64,000 nucleotides of DNA from Cryptomeria japonica. Taxonomy: Eukaryota > Streptophyta > Pinopsida > Cupressales > Cupressaceae. Below the pieces are notes generated by a model. It did no database searches. It was given only the letters and a program-made list of their open reading frames with translations, and was not told the origin of the DNA. A program made the translations under genes and the position numbers. Positions 47,148-58,671 of the stretch are shown here, piece by piece. How positions within the stretch are numbered: the first letter of the stretch is position 1; every line of letters starts with the position of its first letter. The stretch is taken from assembly GCF_030272615.1 (NCBI RefSeq), contig NC_081409.1:527616291-527680290 (forward strand). The letters run 5' to 3'.

Positions 47148-48881
47148 CTAGTTGATTTTTTCCAGGGCATTCGCTAGGGTGTTGCTAATTTCATGCAGCT
47201 CTTTGATGTTATCCCTAAGATTAGGGAGATCCTTTGTAGAAGCAGCCACAACTTTCTTGACACTAGCCCTGGTCCTCTTCGCAGTGCCACCCCCCAGAGT
47301 AACTTCACCGCTACCAGTTTGGATAGTCTCTTCGTCCAATTCAAGTTCCACAACCGGCTTTGGAGAGCTGGTATGATCAATGATCTTAGCAATATCCTCT
47401 AGGTTTTTAATGACAACAGATAGGATACTCGGGATAATGCCCATCAGATTTTTCATCGCCTCTCTCCCTTCTTCCAGCGATTTAACCTTATCCTCCATAT
47501 TCTGCTTCCAATTTATCTGGTCTTTGTTGTCATCCTCCCTCTTCTTGTCTGTGTTTTTCCCCTTTTTTTCCAGGTTCTTCAGGAGCTCGTAAGTCCATCT
47601 GTCATAATCCATTCTCGCTTCAGTGAGTTTATTGAGGTTATCCAAGAGAAGCCCTTTATCCACACTTTCCTTATCCTCACTAGCTCTATCCTTAGTCATG
47701 TCCTTCTCAGAATCTTTGTTCATTTCCTTCTTGGAATTCACATCAGTTTCTTCATTATCCTTGAAATCCACATCCTCCATAGGATGGATTTTGTCCTTAC
47801 CAGGGCGATCACTGAGGGTAGGGCTTTCATTTCCAAGCTCATTATCACCACTTTCTTCCTCATTGCCCAGCTTCTCATTGTTCCAGCTGTCTTCGCCATT
47901 GGAGTCATCAGTCTCCATTTCGCTACATTCCTTATCAATTTCCTCTATTTCCATCCCAGGGGCACTTTTTCTTTTTTTGCTAGAGGATGCCTTCTCCTTC
48001 CTGGAGTCTCCTCCCTCCTCCTTTCTCTTACCCAGAGAGGCGGAAATCCTCTTGTTTTCCAGCAGGGCGAGGTTTTTACAATGTTCATAGATGAGAAGCA
48101 AAAGCCCACAGTGGAGAATCGGGCTAGAGGGATTTTTACTATGTTTATTGAGGGACCTGGAAAGGGACCTAAAAAGGTAGTAGGGCAGGGATACCTTTTT
48201 TTCGTGTCTGAAATGGTTTAAGAGAACGAAGTGGTAGGTGTGGGCCCTAGAGAATCAACCCTCAACCATGATGTATTCCATAATTGCATTCAGAACCCAT
48301 CCCCATATTTTCTTAATATTAGCTGCTTCGTAGTAGCCCCTAGTAGCTTTGTTGATTCTAACCCTCTCCTTCTCTTTCCTTGGGAACAAATTGCCCGCAT
48401 TGTTGGAGACTTTAAGGTCTCGAAAGAAATTAAGCCCAGTGTGGGGCATTCCAGTCACTGTAGCTATAAGCCCAACGTCCAACTTAAACTTAACTCCATA
48501 GATTTTAAATGAGCCATTAGACCAATTTTCGGAAATCTTGGAAATGGCGAGGTTTACCCTACCTTTATCATAGTCCACGAGCTTCTCCATGAAGCTTGTG
48601 AGAGAACCCTTTTCCAGTTTTGCCCATAGTTTCGGCTTCTCTTTCCAAGTTGACGTATTGTCTGGTTCCTCCCTTCTTAGGTCTCCTCCCATCTTTGGAT
48701 TCAAACTATCTGCTCTGTTTCTCTGCAAACTAAGCCCTTCTTTCCCAAAGTTGCTCAAGATTTTGAACCAGGAAACCCACAAAGTGTGCAGCAAAATATT
48801 ATAGATTGTTGGGGATCTGCCGCTTTGCCAAGTAATGATGACCTTTCCATCAAGGCATAAATTATTCATAATCCCTGTCAT
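47148..48881 (-). pseudogene. LINE B ORF3, extra ~577-codon protein after ORF2
   Basis: It starts seven bases after the ORF2 stop, in a different frame, and runs 1,734 bases with a single stop (TGA at 48255-48257). The N-terminal 260 codons (WSNGSFKIYGVKFKLDVGL, WGWVLNAIMEYIMVEG, ILHCGLLLLIYEHC) recall the 'putative plant transposon protein' (Transposase_32-like) families by eye. The C-terminal half is acidic and Ser/Lys/Glu/Asp-rich (KEEGGDSRKEKASSSKKRK, a possible nuclear localisation signal) and then coiled-coil-like. Plant L1 elements usually have ORF1 and ORF2 only. It lies inside the insertion, so it moved with the LINE or was inserted into it. Function unknown. Confidence 0.75.
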
Positions 48882-48888
48882 GATTATA

Positions 48889-51800
48889 CTATCCTTCTCT
48901 CCCCATATGACGGTCCTTTCTAAGGAGCTCTTTAATGTTTAAATTGAGATCTTCCCCGTGCCAAATCGATTGGGAGTCAAAGTAAACTTCTATATTCGCT
49001 AGGTAGTCCGCCACACTATTTTTCTCTTTGAAGGCATGTTGAATAATAATTTCTTTAAAACTTGCAATGATCTCCCTAGCTTTCATGATAATATTTTCAA
49101 TTGACCAAGATGGCTCCGACTCCCCCTTGAGATACTTAATAATATTAAGTGAATCTCCCTCGAGCCATAATTTTTCATAATTAAAACTTTTGGCTAAAAC
49201 TAAGGTGTTCAGGGCAGCTAAGGCTTCAGAAAAATGACTAGTTTGATTCCCCAAAGGGCTAGCCACTGCTTTTAAACAACTTCCAGAAAAATTGCTAACA
49301 ATGCCCCCATATCCGGCTTTACCTGGATTCCCCTTTGAGGCCCCATACAAGTTAGCCTTGATCCACCCTCGAGGAGGAAAACACCAAATGAGACCATCTC
49401 TTCCTTTCTCCTTTCTAGTAGTAGTGGTGGAGCGGTTCCACCTGTCTTTGAAGTCATCTTTAGTAGTTGGTCCATGATAAGTGCCATAGAGGCATTCGAA
49501 AATACTCCTATAAATTTTATCTGCCACCACTTCGGGAATAGCCCTTTTATCCTTGAAAATCCTATTGTTACGCTCTTTCCAGATATTCTAGATAACAATT
49601 GGCAGAGTGGGTCTCCAAGTCTCCACAATTTTAGGATTAGAATTAGGGTAGTGCCATTACTGCCAGGAATCCCCAAGGGAGTTCAGGAAAACCCAACTCA
49701 GGTTCCACTTGCTTAAGATGATTTTCCAGATATGTTGACTAAAAGTGCACTGATTAAGAATATGGCAAGCCATCTCTTCATCCCTACAACAAAGAGAACA
49801 CCTATTAGGAAAAACAAAACCTCTCTTTTGAAGGTTATCTAGGGTTAAAACCTTATTTTGGATGAAAATCCAAAAGAAGATGTTAACCTTAGGAACTAAC
49901 TTCTTGTTCCAAACTTTAGCCCAGATAGGAATTTCTTCCATAGGATCATTATGAATGGCCATAGCCGAGGAAATAGAATAATTCCCATCTGGAGTTTCCC
50001 TCCATATCAATCTGTCATCTTTGTTGTCTATAGGGATTTTAGTAGAAAGAGCAATTTGAAGGAACTTTAGCCTTGGACACTGCTGGCTAAAATCAATCTA
50101 GTTCCCATTTCTCTAGTAATCTCTGACCTGCTCACCAAACCTGCTTTTGAACTAGTCTTTCCAGTCTTTAAGGATTGGGACTTCCTCTAGGGGTTTGTCC
50201 AAAATCCATCTATCTTCCCAAAATCTTATTCTCCTCCCATCCCCAAGGTTCCAAGTTCGACCAGTAGCATCCCAACTTTTAGCAGATTGAACAACATTCC
50301 ATATAGCCGAACCTTCAACAATGAAAGAATTATCAAGGAATTCTTCCTCAGAAGGTTGCATATAAAGATATTTGTTTTTCTAGATTGAATTCCATTCTCT
50401 TTCCTCTCCTTTTAATCTCCAAATTTGTTTGGCTAATAAAGCTTTATTCATAGTACCGATATTCCTTAAGCCCAACCCACCAAAGGCCTTAGGGGAACAA
50501 ATTTTATTCGAGGCAATAAGGGGAATTCTATTTCTGACTTCCACTCCCAACCAAAGAAACTTTTTTTGGATTCTTTCAATGGCTTCCGCAAACTTAGTAG
50601 GGATTTTGAACAAGCTGAGAACATAAACATGAAGATTTTGGAGAGTGGCTTTAAGCAGAGTAATTTTGCTCACTTGACTAAGGACAACCCCTTTCCAACC
50701 AACAAGTTTAGAGTTAAGTCTGTCTATCAACTTATTCTAGAAGGAATCCTTGGGCTTGAGGCACAGAGGGAGCCCCAGATAAGTGGAGGGAAGCTCTGAA
50801 ATAGTGCAGCCAAGAATTCTACCAATCCTTAGTTGCCTTTGGACTGGGGTATTGATGAAGAACAGAGAACTTTTATCCCAGTTGGTTTTTTGACCAGAGG
50901 CAGATTCATAAGTATTCAGGATATTCTTCATATTTTTAGCTTCCAAGATGGTTTCTTCCCCCATGGTAATAGAATCATCAACGAATTGTTCATGAGAACA
51001 AACAACATTGGAAGAAGAAGGTTTCAGACCCCTAAGATTGCCATCTTCCACGTTTTTAGAATAAATCTTCCCAGACAGACATTCTGCATGAATAGTAAAC
51101 AGGATAGGGGATATGGGGTCCCCCTGTCTAAGACCTCTAGAGCTTTTGAAGAAGCTGGATGGGGAACCATTGACTATAACAGTAGAAGAAGAAGTTTCCA
51201 TAAGTTCAGAACAAAGCTGAATAACTTTGCCACTAAAACCGAAAGCTTTCATAATTCTAAGGAGAAACTGCCAATTCACTCTATCAAAAGCTTTAGCCAT
51301 GTCTAACTTCAGGAAGAAGCCCTGGTTATTCACCACTTTCAAGGAGTGGATATTTTCATGAATGAAAATAATGGAATCCAGAATCTGTCTACCAGGGACA
51401 AAGCCATTCTGCTGGACAGAGATAATTCTTGGAAGAATATCCAACAACCTGGAAGTCAGAACCTTGGATAAAATCTTATACACAAAGTTACACAAGCTAA
51501 TGGGTCTAAACTTGTTGAGAGAATCAACACCTGGGATTTTCGGGATAAGGACAATGAAGGTAGCATTCAGTTCCTTAAGGAGCCTTCTAGAGCCAAAGAA
51601 TTCTTTAACACCATTATAGATGTCAGCCTCCACGATGTGCCAAAAATTTTGGAAAAAAAACATTGGAAAACCATCCGGTCCAGGGGACTTATCACCCTGA
51701 AAAGAGAACACCACCTTTTTGATTTCCTGATTAGAGGGAATTCTGGATAAAAGGTTATTATCAGCTTTAGTCAGGATAGAAGGAATAGCTTGTAAAAGGG

Positions 51801-53055
51801 TATTTTGATTGCTGATATCCAGGTTATCCACTTCTCCCAGCAAGGAGCTAAAATGCTCAAGAGCTTCCTTCCTAATATCATTATCCTCTGTTAAGATGCC
51901 TTTACTGTAGGATAGTCTCGATATTCTATTAGCTGCCCTATGCTTAAGAGCAGTTAAGTGATAAAACCAGGTATTTTTATCGCCTTCCTTCAAGAACAAG
52001 GCTCTAGATCTTTGTCTCCAGAATGTCTCTTCATTGGAGATAATGGTGTGGTATTTAGACAAGAGGACATTTTTGGCCATCCTAAGATCTTCAGACAACC
52101 TAGCCACTTGGATTCTATCCTGAACATCCTTTATTTCAGTTTTGACTTGATTTTTGCTCTTTAAAATATCCCCAAAAATCTCTTTGTTCCAGATTTTAAT
52201 TTTGGTCTTAAGGATATTGATTTTTTTGGCTATTCTAAAAAGAGCCTTACCCTCCACTTCAGAATTCCACCATTCAGCAATACGCGCTTCCAAGGAAGGA
52301 TGGGAAAGCCACACTTTTTCAAATCTAAAAGGGAAGTTTCTCTTGGTCGAAAGAGAGTTGGCAGAAAAGGAGATGGGGTAATGGTCTGACCCAATTTTGA
52401 TAACAGAAGCAAGGGAGCATCTAAACTTGGCTAACCAATCAGGAGAAATTAAAGTTCTATCTAACTTTACTTGAATCAGGTCAGCTCCAGTTCTTCTATT
52501 TGTCTAGGTGTAATTGATGCCCTAGAGATCCACGTCAATGAGAGATTGATCATTTATGAAATCCAGAAGGTCTTGTTTCCCATCATGTTGTAAAGGGAGA
52601 CCTCCCATTTTCTCTTCCTCTTTGAGTGGAGTATTGAAATCTCCCATAATAATCTAGCTTTGGTCAGCAAACTTGAGTCTGTCATCAGCAAGGCTTCTCC
52701 AATATTTAACTCTCCCAGTTTTAGTATTAGGCACGTAGACATTAGATAACACCCAGACAAAGTTGTCCTTAATATGCTCAAGCTGAACTGAGTTCCTATT
52801 AAAAGAAGAGATGATTTCCCTACCTTTAATGGTTTTTTGGTTCCAAAAAATCATAGTTCCTCCAGAAGCTCCCTCCAAGTTAGAACCTATGACACCATTT
52901 TCCTTGAAAATTCTTATCTTTTCAACTTTTTCCTTAGACATCTTGGTTTCCTGAATGAGGACCACATCCGGTTTATGATCTCTAATGATGTTTCCGAACA
53001 CATCCTGCTTATGAGGGGCGTTCAACCCTTTGATATTCCAAGATATTATCTTCAT
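48889..53055 (-). pseudogene. LINE B ORF2 (endonuclease, RT, zinc-binding, RNase H)
   Basis: One frame of about 1,389 codons with no frameshift seen but about ten stops (for example 52654, 52522, 52504, 50737, 50380, 50152, 49657), mostly TAG where tryptophan or glutamine is expected. Order: endonuclease (MKIISWNIKGLN, LIQETKMSKEK, IMGDFNTPL, SDHYPISF); RT (FKGDKSPGPDG-like FQGDKSPGPDGFP, RPISLCNF, KLDMAKAFDRVNW, GLRQGDPISPILF, FVDDSI); zinc-binding region CSLCCRDEEMACHILNQC; RNase H (SKGNPGKAGYGGI, LWLEGDSLNII, NSVADYLAN). In RNase H the first catalytic aspartate appears as tyrosine (NLYGASKGN). Confidence 0.9.
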
Positions 53056-53379
53056 ATTTTAACTGGGGATAGGGTTGACTCAATGGAACACTGTGTTCCA
53101 TCAGCACGGTTCTTCCAGCTTTCTTGTTCCCTTTGATGTTTTAGGGATGGCCTTCCCTTCTTTTTGTTCTGACTTCCTACATCTGCCTTTTTTTAATTCC
53201 TGCTTCTAGTTGAAATCCCTCCATTGAGTTCCTCCTTGTTCATTTTTCCTTCTCTCGGACCAAGAATCCAGAGATTCCCTTCCAGAATATCCATTACCAC
53301 ACTTTGAGAAGGGGTTTTACAAAGATGAGGCTTTGGGCTTCCATTGGTTAAAAGCAATAAGGGCTCGATGTTAGAAGGG

Positions 53380-54667
53380 TCAAGCTTCATTGAAGTTTTT
53401 CTTGACCGATTTTGTGAATGAAGAGGCTAGACCGGATTCTTCCTTCTCCTGACTGACAGATCTAATCTCCTGGTCCTCTGGGCTATTTTTATTTTTCAAC
53501 TCGGGACCTTGCTCTACTTCTATAGAATTCTTTGGTTGGTTATTAGAGCAGACACAATCTTGTTTTTTGTTATTGCTATTCCCAACCTTCTTGACTTCAT
53601 TAACTAATTCCGTAACATCCTTATTTTGGTCACTCTCAGCTGATGGGTCTCCTTGTTTATCAATCGCTTGCCAAATCTTTTTGTTCTTAATATTGCTATC
53701 AGTCTTGCTTTCCTTGCTCTTCTTGAGCGGGCATGATTTTGCCCAATGCCTCGATTTTTTGCAATGGAAACAGGCAAATGGAAGTGATTCATATTCAATA
53801 GCTTGGGACCATTTTCCAAGTTTAGATATGATTTCTATGGATTGAGGCATATCCGTCATTTGATTAACATTAATACAGATGCGAGCAAAGACTAACCTTG
53901 ATTTAGCCGTCGTCATCAGATCAATCGACAAATGTTCTCCAAATGATTTCATTAATACAAATGCGAGCAAAGACTAACCTTGATTTAGCCACCGTCATCG
54001 GATCAATCGACAAAATTTCTCCAAATGATTTCACAATACCCTTGAATACTTCCTCATTCCAATATTCCAGCGGGAGACCCGAGAGGCGTGTCCAAACTAG
54101 CGCAGAAACGAAGAAGGACTCATCAAGGGCGAGGTTCAGGGCCCATTTCTGAAGAGCCAAGGATGACTTTCCAAGCATCCATGGGCCTTCACATAGAGCC
54201 TTATTCATGTCTTCTTCAAAGTTAAAAGCGAAGGAGAAAAACCCCCTGGGCAGTGCTGCCACATCCACTTGACCTTTAACAAGCCATTTTCTCCTTATGA
54301 AATTCCTAACATCATTGATGTTAGGCCTAAAGCCAGAAAATCATCCCACTAATGTCATGGATAGACCTGCTACAGTCATATCTACCACTTTATCCAGAAC
54401 AAAGATAGCAACCAGTCCCGAAACTGGATCTGAGATATTTTTGACTTCCGGGAGCCCAGATTTAACCAGTGGTTTCACTCCAAAGAGCGAAGACCATTTT
54501 TTACCTTTACCTCTGTCGTGTGGGTCCCCAGATTTCGAGTCTTTGTCCTCCCCATGTTTGACTGTTTCCTTGTTCCCTTCTAACCCTTGAGATGTTTGTC
54601 CTCCTGCCTGTTTGCCAGTTCCAATCCTAGAGAAATTGCCTTCCCCAGGAAATCCGCCATTCCCCAA
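53380..54667 (-). pseudogene. LINE B ORF1 (DUF4283, zinc knuckle)
   Basis: It starts 31 bases inside the element. A glycine/lysine-rich N-terminus precedes the DUF4283 region (FRPNINDVRNFIRRKW, GPWMLGKSSLALQKW, VWTRLSGLPLEYW) and a complete CCHC knuckle CFHCKKSRHWAKSC. One in-frame stop at 54341-54343. An 82-base tandem duplication (about 53870-54033) repeats the SFGE-to-RICIN region and shifts the frame. The tail is charged and Lys/Asn/Glu-rich. Role: RNA binding in the LINE particle. Confidence 0.85.
53870..54033. repeat. 82-bp tandem duplication inside LINE B ORF1
   Basis: ATGCGAGCAAAGACTAACC with its TAATACA prefix occurs at 53879 and 53961, and the following TTGATTTAGCC...GATCAATCGACAAA is repeated with a few changes. 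Period 82 is not a multiple of three, so ORF1 is frameshifted. Confidence 0.85.
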
Positions 54668-54698
54668 TTTGAAATTTGGGGTTCCTGCTCCTTTTCCC

Positions 54699-55022
54699 TG
54701 TTTATTTCTTATAAAATTTACATATCGGCAAATAGATTCTGTGAAAATTAGCCAATTGATGAAAAAGTATATTAAAAATTGAAAAATGCCCTGGTTATGT
54801 TACCAAGTATTTCTTTGACCATCTTATTTGTTTTGATTGGGCTAATAAAACCAGGGACCTCCATTATGCCATTTTTTTTCTTTTCTATTTGAAGAAAACA
54901 TTTTAAATTTTTAAAATCTACAAATTTTGCAATTCTTGCAGACTGGTCAACTACATTATGAACTACAGTGGATATAGTGACATGATATGTTAATTACTTA
55001 TTTTAACCAGGCAATACCAGAA
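54699..55022. repeat. Duplicated segment, copy A right arm
   Basis: It aligns with 55691-56015 with about four differences in roughly 320 bases by eye. It continues the segment interrupted by LINE B. Confidence 0.9.
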
Positions 55023-55072
55023 CGGTCAATGTTAAATATTCTGCATTTCCTCCAGTTGAAGTGGATAAAACC
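55023..55072. repeat. Junction fragment between the two segment copies
   Basis: TGTTAAATATTCTGCATTTC...GATAAAACCCT matches part of both arms (46689-46735 and 55412-55459) but is only about 50 bases long, so it marks the seam of the duplication. Confidence 0.7.
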
Positions 55073-56020
55073 CTATGACTATGTCTTAGTTGTGAAATAA
55101 ATAGCATGATATATTTATGCTTGTCAGGTTACAAATTAATGTTTGTGTTTATCTAACGATGACTATGACTATGAATATGTCTTAATTGTGCAATAAATAG
55201 CATGCTATATAAATAAAGGGAAATAGTGGATGCACAGACAAAGCACAACTTTTGTTTAACATAATGCATCATTTGCATATGTTCTATTCTTTATCTGTAC
55301 CTAGCACGACCTCTGTTTAACAGAGTGCATCATTTGCATATGTTCTATTCTTTATCTATACCCAGTAGCCCCAATTCAAATTACAAGATAAATTGCATAG
55401 AAATAGGAGAGGATGTTAAATATTTTGGATTTCCTCTAGCTGAAGTGGATAAAACCCTAAAGATTGGGGGTGTTGCTGATGTGCATCTCTCACTTGATGA
55501 ACCAGATCTGAATCTGAATACCCTACTTAAGCTACATTTACCCAATTTCAAAATTGTCTATCTGAGAAAATTTGATGCATTTGGGCTTGACATAGTGATT
55601 GCTTTCAGAACGTTTCAGCAAGCATCAAATCCCAATAAAATGGTCTCTAAAATCTAATAACTTTGTAGATATGTTGTGCATAAGATGGCTGTTTATTTCT
55701 TATAAAATTTACATATCGGCAAATAGATTCTGTGAAAATTAGCCAATTGATGAAAAAGTATATTCAAAATTGAAAAATGCCCTGGTTATGTTACCAAGTA
55801 TTTCTTTGACCATCTTATTTGTTTTGATTGGGCTAATAAAACCAGGGACCTCCATTATGTCATTTTTTTTCTTTTCTATTTGAAGAAAACATTTTAAATT
55901 TTTAAAATCTACAAATTTTGCAATTCTTGCAGACTGGTCAACTACATTATGAACTACAGTGGATATAGTGACATGATATGTTAATTACTTATTTTAACCA
56001 AGCAATACCAGAATGGTCAG
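55073..56020. repeat. Duplicated segment, copy B (empty site, no LINE)
   Basis: Uninterrupted equivalent of copy A. The site that holds LINE B in copy A reads ATAAGATGGCTGTTTATTTC at about 55680-55700. A 61-base tandem duplication (TGCATCATTTGCATATGTTC at 55265 and 55326) is unique to this copy. Confidence 0.9.
55325..55657 (+). pseudogene. Unrecognised short ORF in the duplicated segment, copy B
   Basis: Longer version of the frame at 46590, 110 codons, adding FDAFGLDIVIAFRTFQQ. The two copies differ at about eight residues before the frame change. Family not recognised; a start codon is present, but no intron, partner or expression signal is visible. Confidence 0.4.
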
Positions 56021-56821
56021 TTGATAGCTAAAAGTTTTGTAGAAGGTGGAAGCACTATGTAAACATTATATAAAGGGCAAAACATAGACAAACATGTAAT
56101 TAACAATCTGGAAATTAATAGGTGGCAAGTCATTATTCACTATCTTCATTTATCCTCCAAAACAATTGAAATGTTTAGTGCATCATGCATTCAAATACCT
56201 GATTATTCTGACTACAAAATATATAATCTCACATACAGCTGCCACATTTCACGACAGGAAATGAGATATATTCTCAAGTGAGCGATAGCTGTTATGGGTC
56301 TTGTATATTGAGGCTCAAATTGGGCAAAGCTAAAATCTGGCAGCAACGAACTGGTTAAATAAACATACACGAAAGAGCCATAAGCGTATCAATTAGAGAT
56401 TAATGATTGTTGATTGCAATAGCAAAGAACAAATAGACCTTACAGACAATCCCAAATGGACTTGGAAAACAAAAGCGACAAGTGTTTTAAGGCAGAAACC
56501 TACAAGAGTCTGATATGGATTTTGTGCTTTGTCTCGTCCTCTGCACATTGTTCTGCAACAATGGAGTTCGATGCATCAGAATAATGCCCTAAAATTTCCA
56601 CCCAAAGATGAAGCTGCACACATGCAATACTCGATGGATGCCAAAGAAGACAGTGGTAGATAGTTGCTCGCCCGAGAAAAAATAGATTGGTTATAAAATA
56701 AACCCTAGATGTCTCGCCCCTGGCCTATCGATATGAACTGGGAAACCTACCACAACTATATCCAAATGATTCAAGTAGTCGCCGCTAGCAGCATGACTCG
56801 GGATGAAAACGTAGCCCGCAT
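56021..56821. other. Non-coding stretch
   Basis: No frame or element boundary recognised. It leads into the promoter-like repeat copy 2. Confidence 0.5.
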
Positions 56822-56980
56822 GCAGGCAGCCACACCAATCTACACCCCAGGTGGAATGTAAACCCTAACAACGCGTTGCATTAGCTTTAGCATGTCAGGA
56901 AAAAATTCATCGGCAACGGAAAATCGGCAAATGACGGCGTGAGACAATTTCGGTGGGGGCCCAAGCCCACAAGGAATTGC
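56822..56980 (-). promoter_or_regulatory. Promoter-like repeat with telo-box, copy 2
   Basis: Partner of 35008-35171. It has AAACCCTAA, an ACGCGT word where copy 1 has CACGTG, and GGTGGGGGCCCAAGCCCAC. Both copies lie outside the Helitron/LINE block, 21.8 kb apart, same orientation. It may be the 5' promoter end of the Helitron-like unit (inference). Confidence 0.45.
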
Positions 56981-58455
56981 CTATCGGCAAATTAAGGCAA
57001 AAGAATTTTATCAAATAAGACTTTGTGTATTTCATGAGGGTTTGATATTTAACTGATTAAGTTTAATTGGTGAAGATGATGAATTTATTTTTTTAAATGT
57101 CATTTATCAAGTTTCAATTTTTTAAAGATGCAATTGTATTAGATTCAATTTTTTGATGATATTGATGGATTGGATTAGAGAATTCTAATTAATATCATTT
57201 TTTTTGTCTCTATTCAAGCACTGTTTCTGGATTTGTAAAAAAACACGAGAAAAAATTACACATTAAAATCTCCTATAACTGATTTCATACAAGTTAAGAT
57301 CTTCCATTTTTGTTGTATTAGTGTGTTGAAGAGGAGTTCTAAAATTGTAACTAATGTGTCTTTCATCAAACTATGAAAGTAGGAGGTGAGAGGAGTTTGA
57401 CTTGACCAAAATAAATATTTAACGTGGCTAAATACAATAAATATCTAACCATTGTCACATAAAACTTTACAACTGGACCAAATAAATATTTAATGTGGGC
57501 ACTTTGGATTCTTGAAAACTTATCATAGAATCAAGAAATATTTATTTGATGGGGGGTTAAAAGGGGATGTTCAAAAATATGTAGTAGAATTCATGGTGTG
57601 TCAATAAAATAAATGGGAGAGAATTTAGATTCCAAGTCTTCTATATCATTTATCTGTCTCAAGTCAACAATGGGAGGGGGTATCTATGTATTCAATCACA
57701 TGTATACGTAGATATAAATGATTTCTTTTATCATGATTGTTGTGGACCGTCTCACCAAATATGGGATGTGGCTAAACTAGCTCAAAAACCATGATGGCGT
57801 ATGACACAAAACTTTCGTGTTATGCAGACAGAAAAGTTGCAGAATAGGCTCAGAATGGCTATGGGGCTCGACATAAGCACTTCGGTTACTATCCCGTTGT
57901 ATATAACACGAAGGTTATTTTCGGTGTATGACAATGTAGTCAGGGCATTTTTGGATCCAGATTAGCCGTAGCCCCAAATATGCACACTTTTATGCCTTAA
58001 AGCACCCTTTGGTAGAAAATTTAATGCCTAAATATGATTGTCATTCAAAGTGGTAATTAGAGTTTATGAGTAGTTATTGTGTTTTAAATTTGGTTTCATT
58101 AGTAGATTTGTTTATTTGTTGCTAGAGTATAGTTACAAAAATTGGAATAAAAAGTTATTTAATACAATTAACTTAGTCAACATTGGGTGTTAGGTCTCAT
58201 CTCAACATAAATGTGTACAAGAGGAATGCAAATAAAGTGAGAAGATAAATATTATTCCAATAAAAATGAGTTGTTTAGTTATTTTCATCTATTTTCTTAT
58301 TTTCAGACTTGGGCTAAATCTGATTGAGATGGTTCCTGTCCAAAATTATTAGGCCTTAGAACAATTATACAATATTAATAACGATGTTTATTTCATGTGT
58401 GATATGTAGGACCAATCTCCAGCTTGGTGAATGAATAAACAAAAGTTATGTGTCT
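56981..58455. other. Non-coding AT-rich stretch
   Basis: No reading frame or repeat partner seen. Confidence 0.5.
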
Positions 58456-58460
58456 GTATG

Positions 58461-58514
<54 letters not shown>

Positions 58515-58529
58515 CATACACATACATAG

Positions 58530-58572
<43 letters not shown>

Positions 58573-58575
58573 TAC
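58456..58575. repeat. (TACATA)n microsatellite
   Basis: About 19 copies of TACATA or CATATA with two short interruptions (CACATACACATACATAGA at about 58511-58530). The frames across it are repeat artefacts. Confidence 0.97.
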
Positions 58576-58671
58576 AACCCGAAAGATAGGCGTTCATTGC
58601 ATCAGTAAGTCGATAAAAGTAGCAATGAAAAGGGTCTACTAGAGAACCACGTAAGTTTGTTGATCCTTACA

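Larger units (their letters stand above)
46971..54698 (-). mobile_element. Full-length L1 LINE 'B' with three ORFs
   Basis: Both boundaries are fixed by comparison with the empty copy at 55696. Left flank ends TGTTT (46966-46970) and right flank begins TGTTT (54699-54703), a 5-base target duplication. On the minus strand it starts GGGAAAAGGAGC, then ORF1 at 54667, ORF2 (53055-48889), ORF3 (48881-47148) and a 3' region ending CTTTTACCTTAATCAA before an A-rich junction. Length about 7.73 kb. Order and content match plant L1 elements, but ORF3 is extra. Confidence 0.9.

Noticed and set aside
47152-48221. Plus-strand open frames opposite LINE B ORF3 (for example 155 and 145 codons)
   Set aside because: They are antisense shadows of the acidic minus-strand ORF, rich in Ser/Leu because of its Glu/Lys codons.
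58388-58642. Open frames of repeated Tyr/Val or Tyr/Ile on both strands
   Set aside because: They are translations of the TACATA microsatellite.
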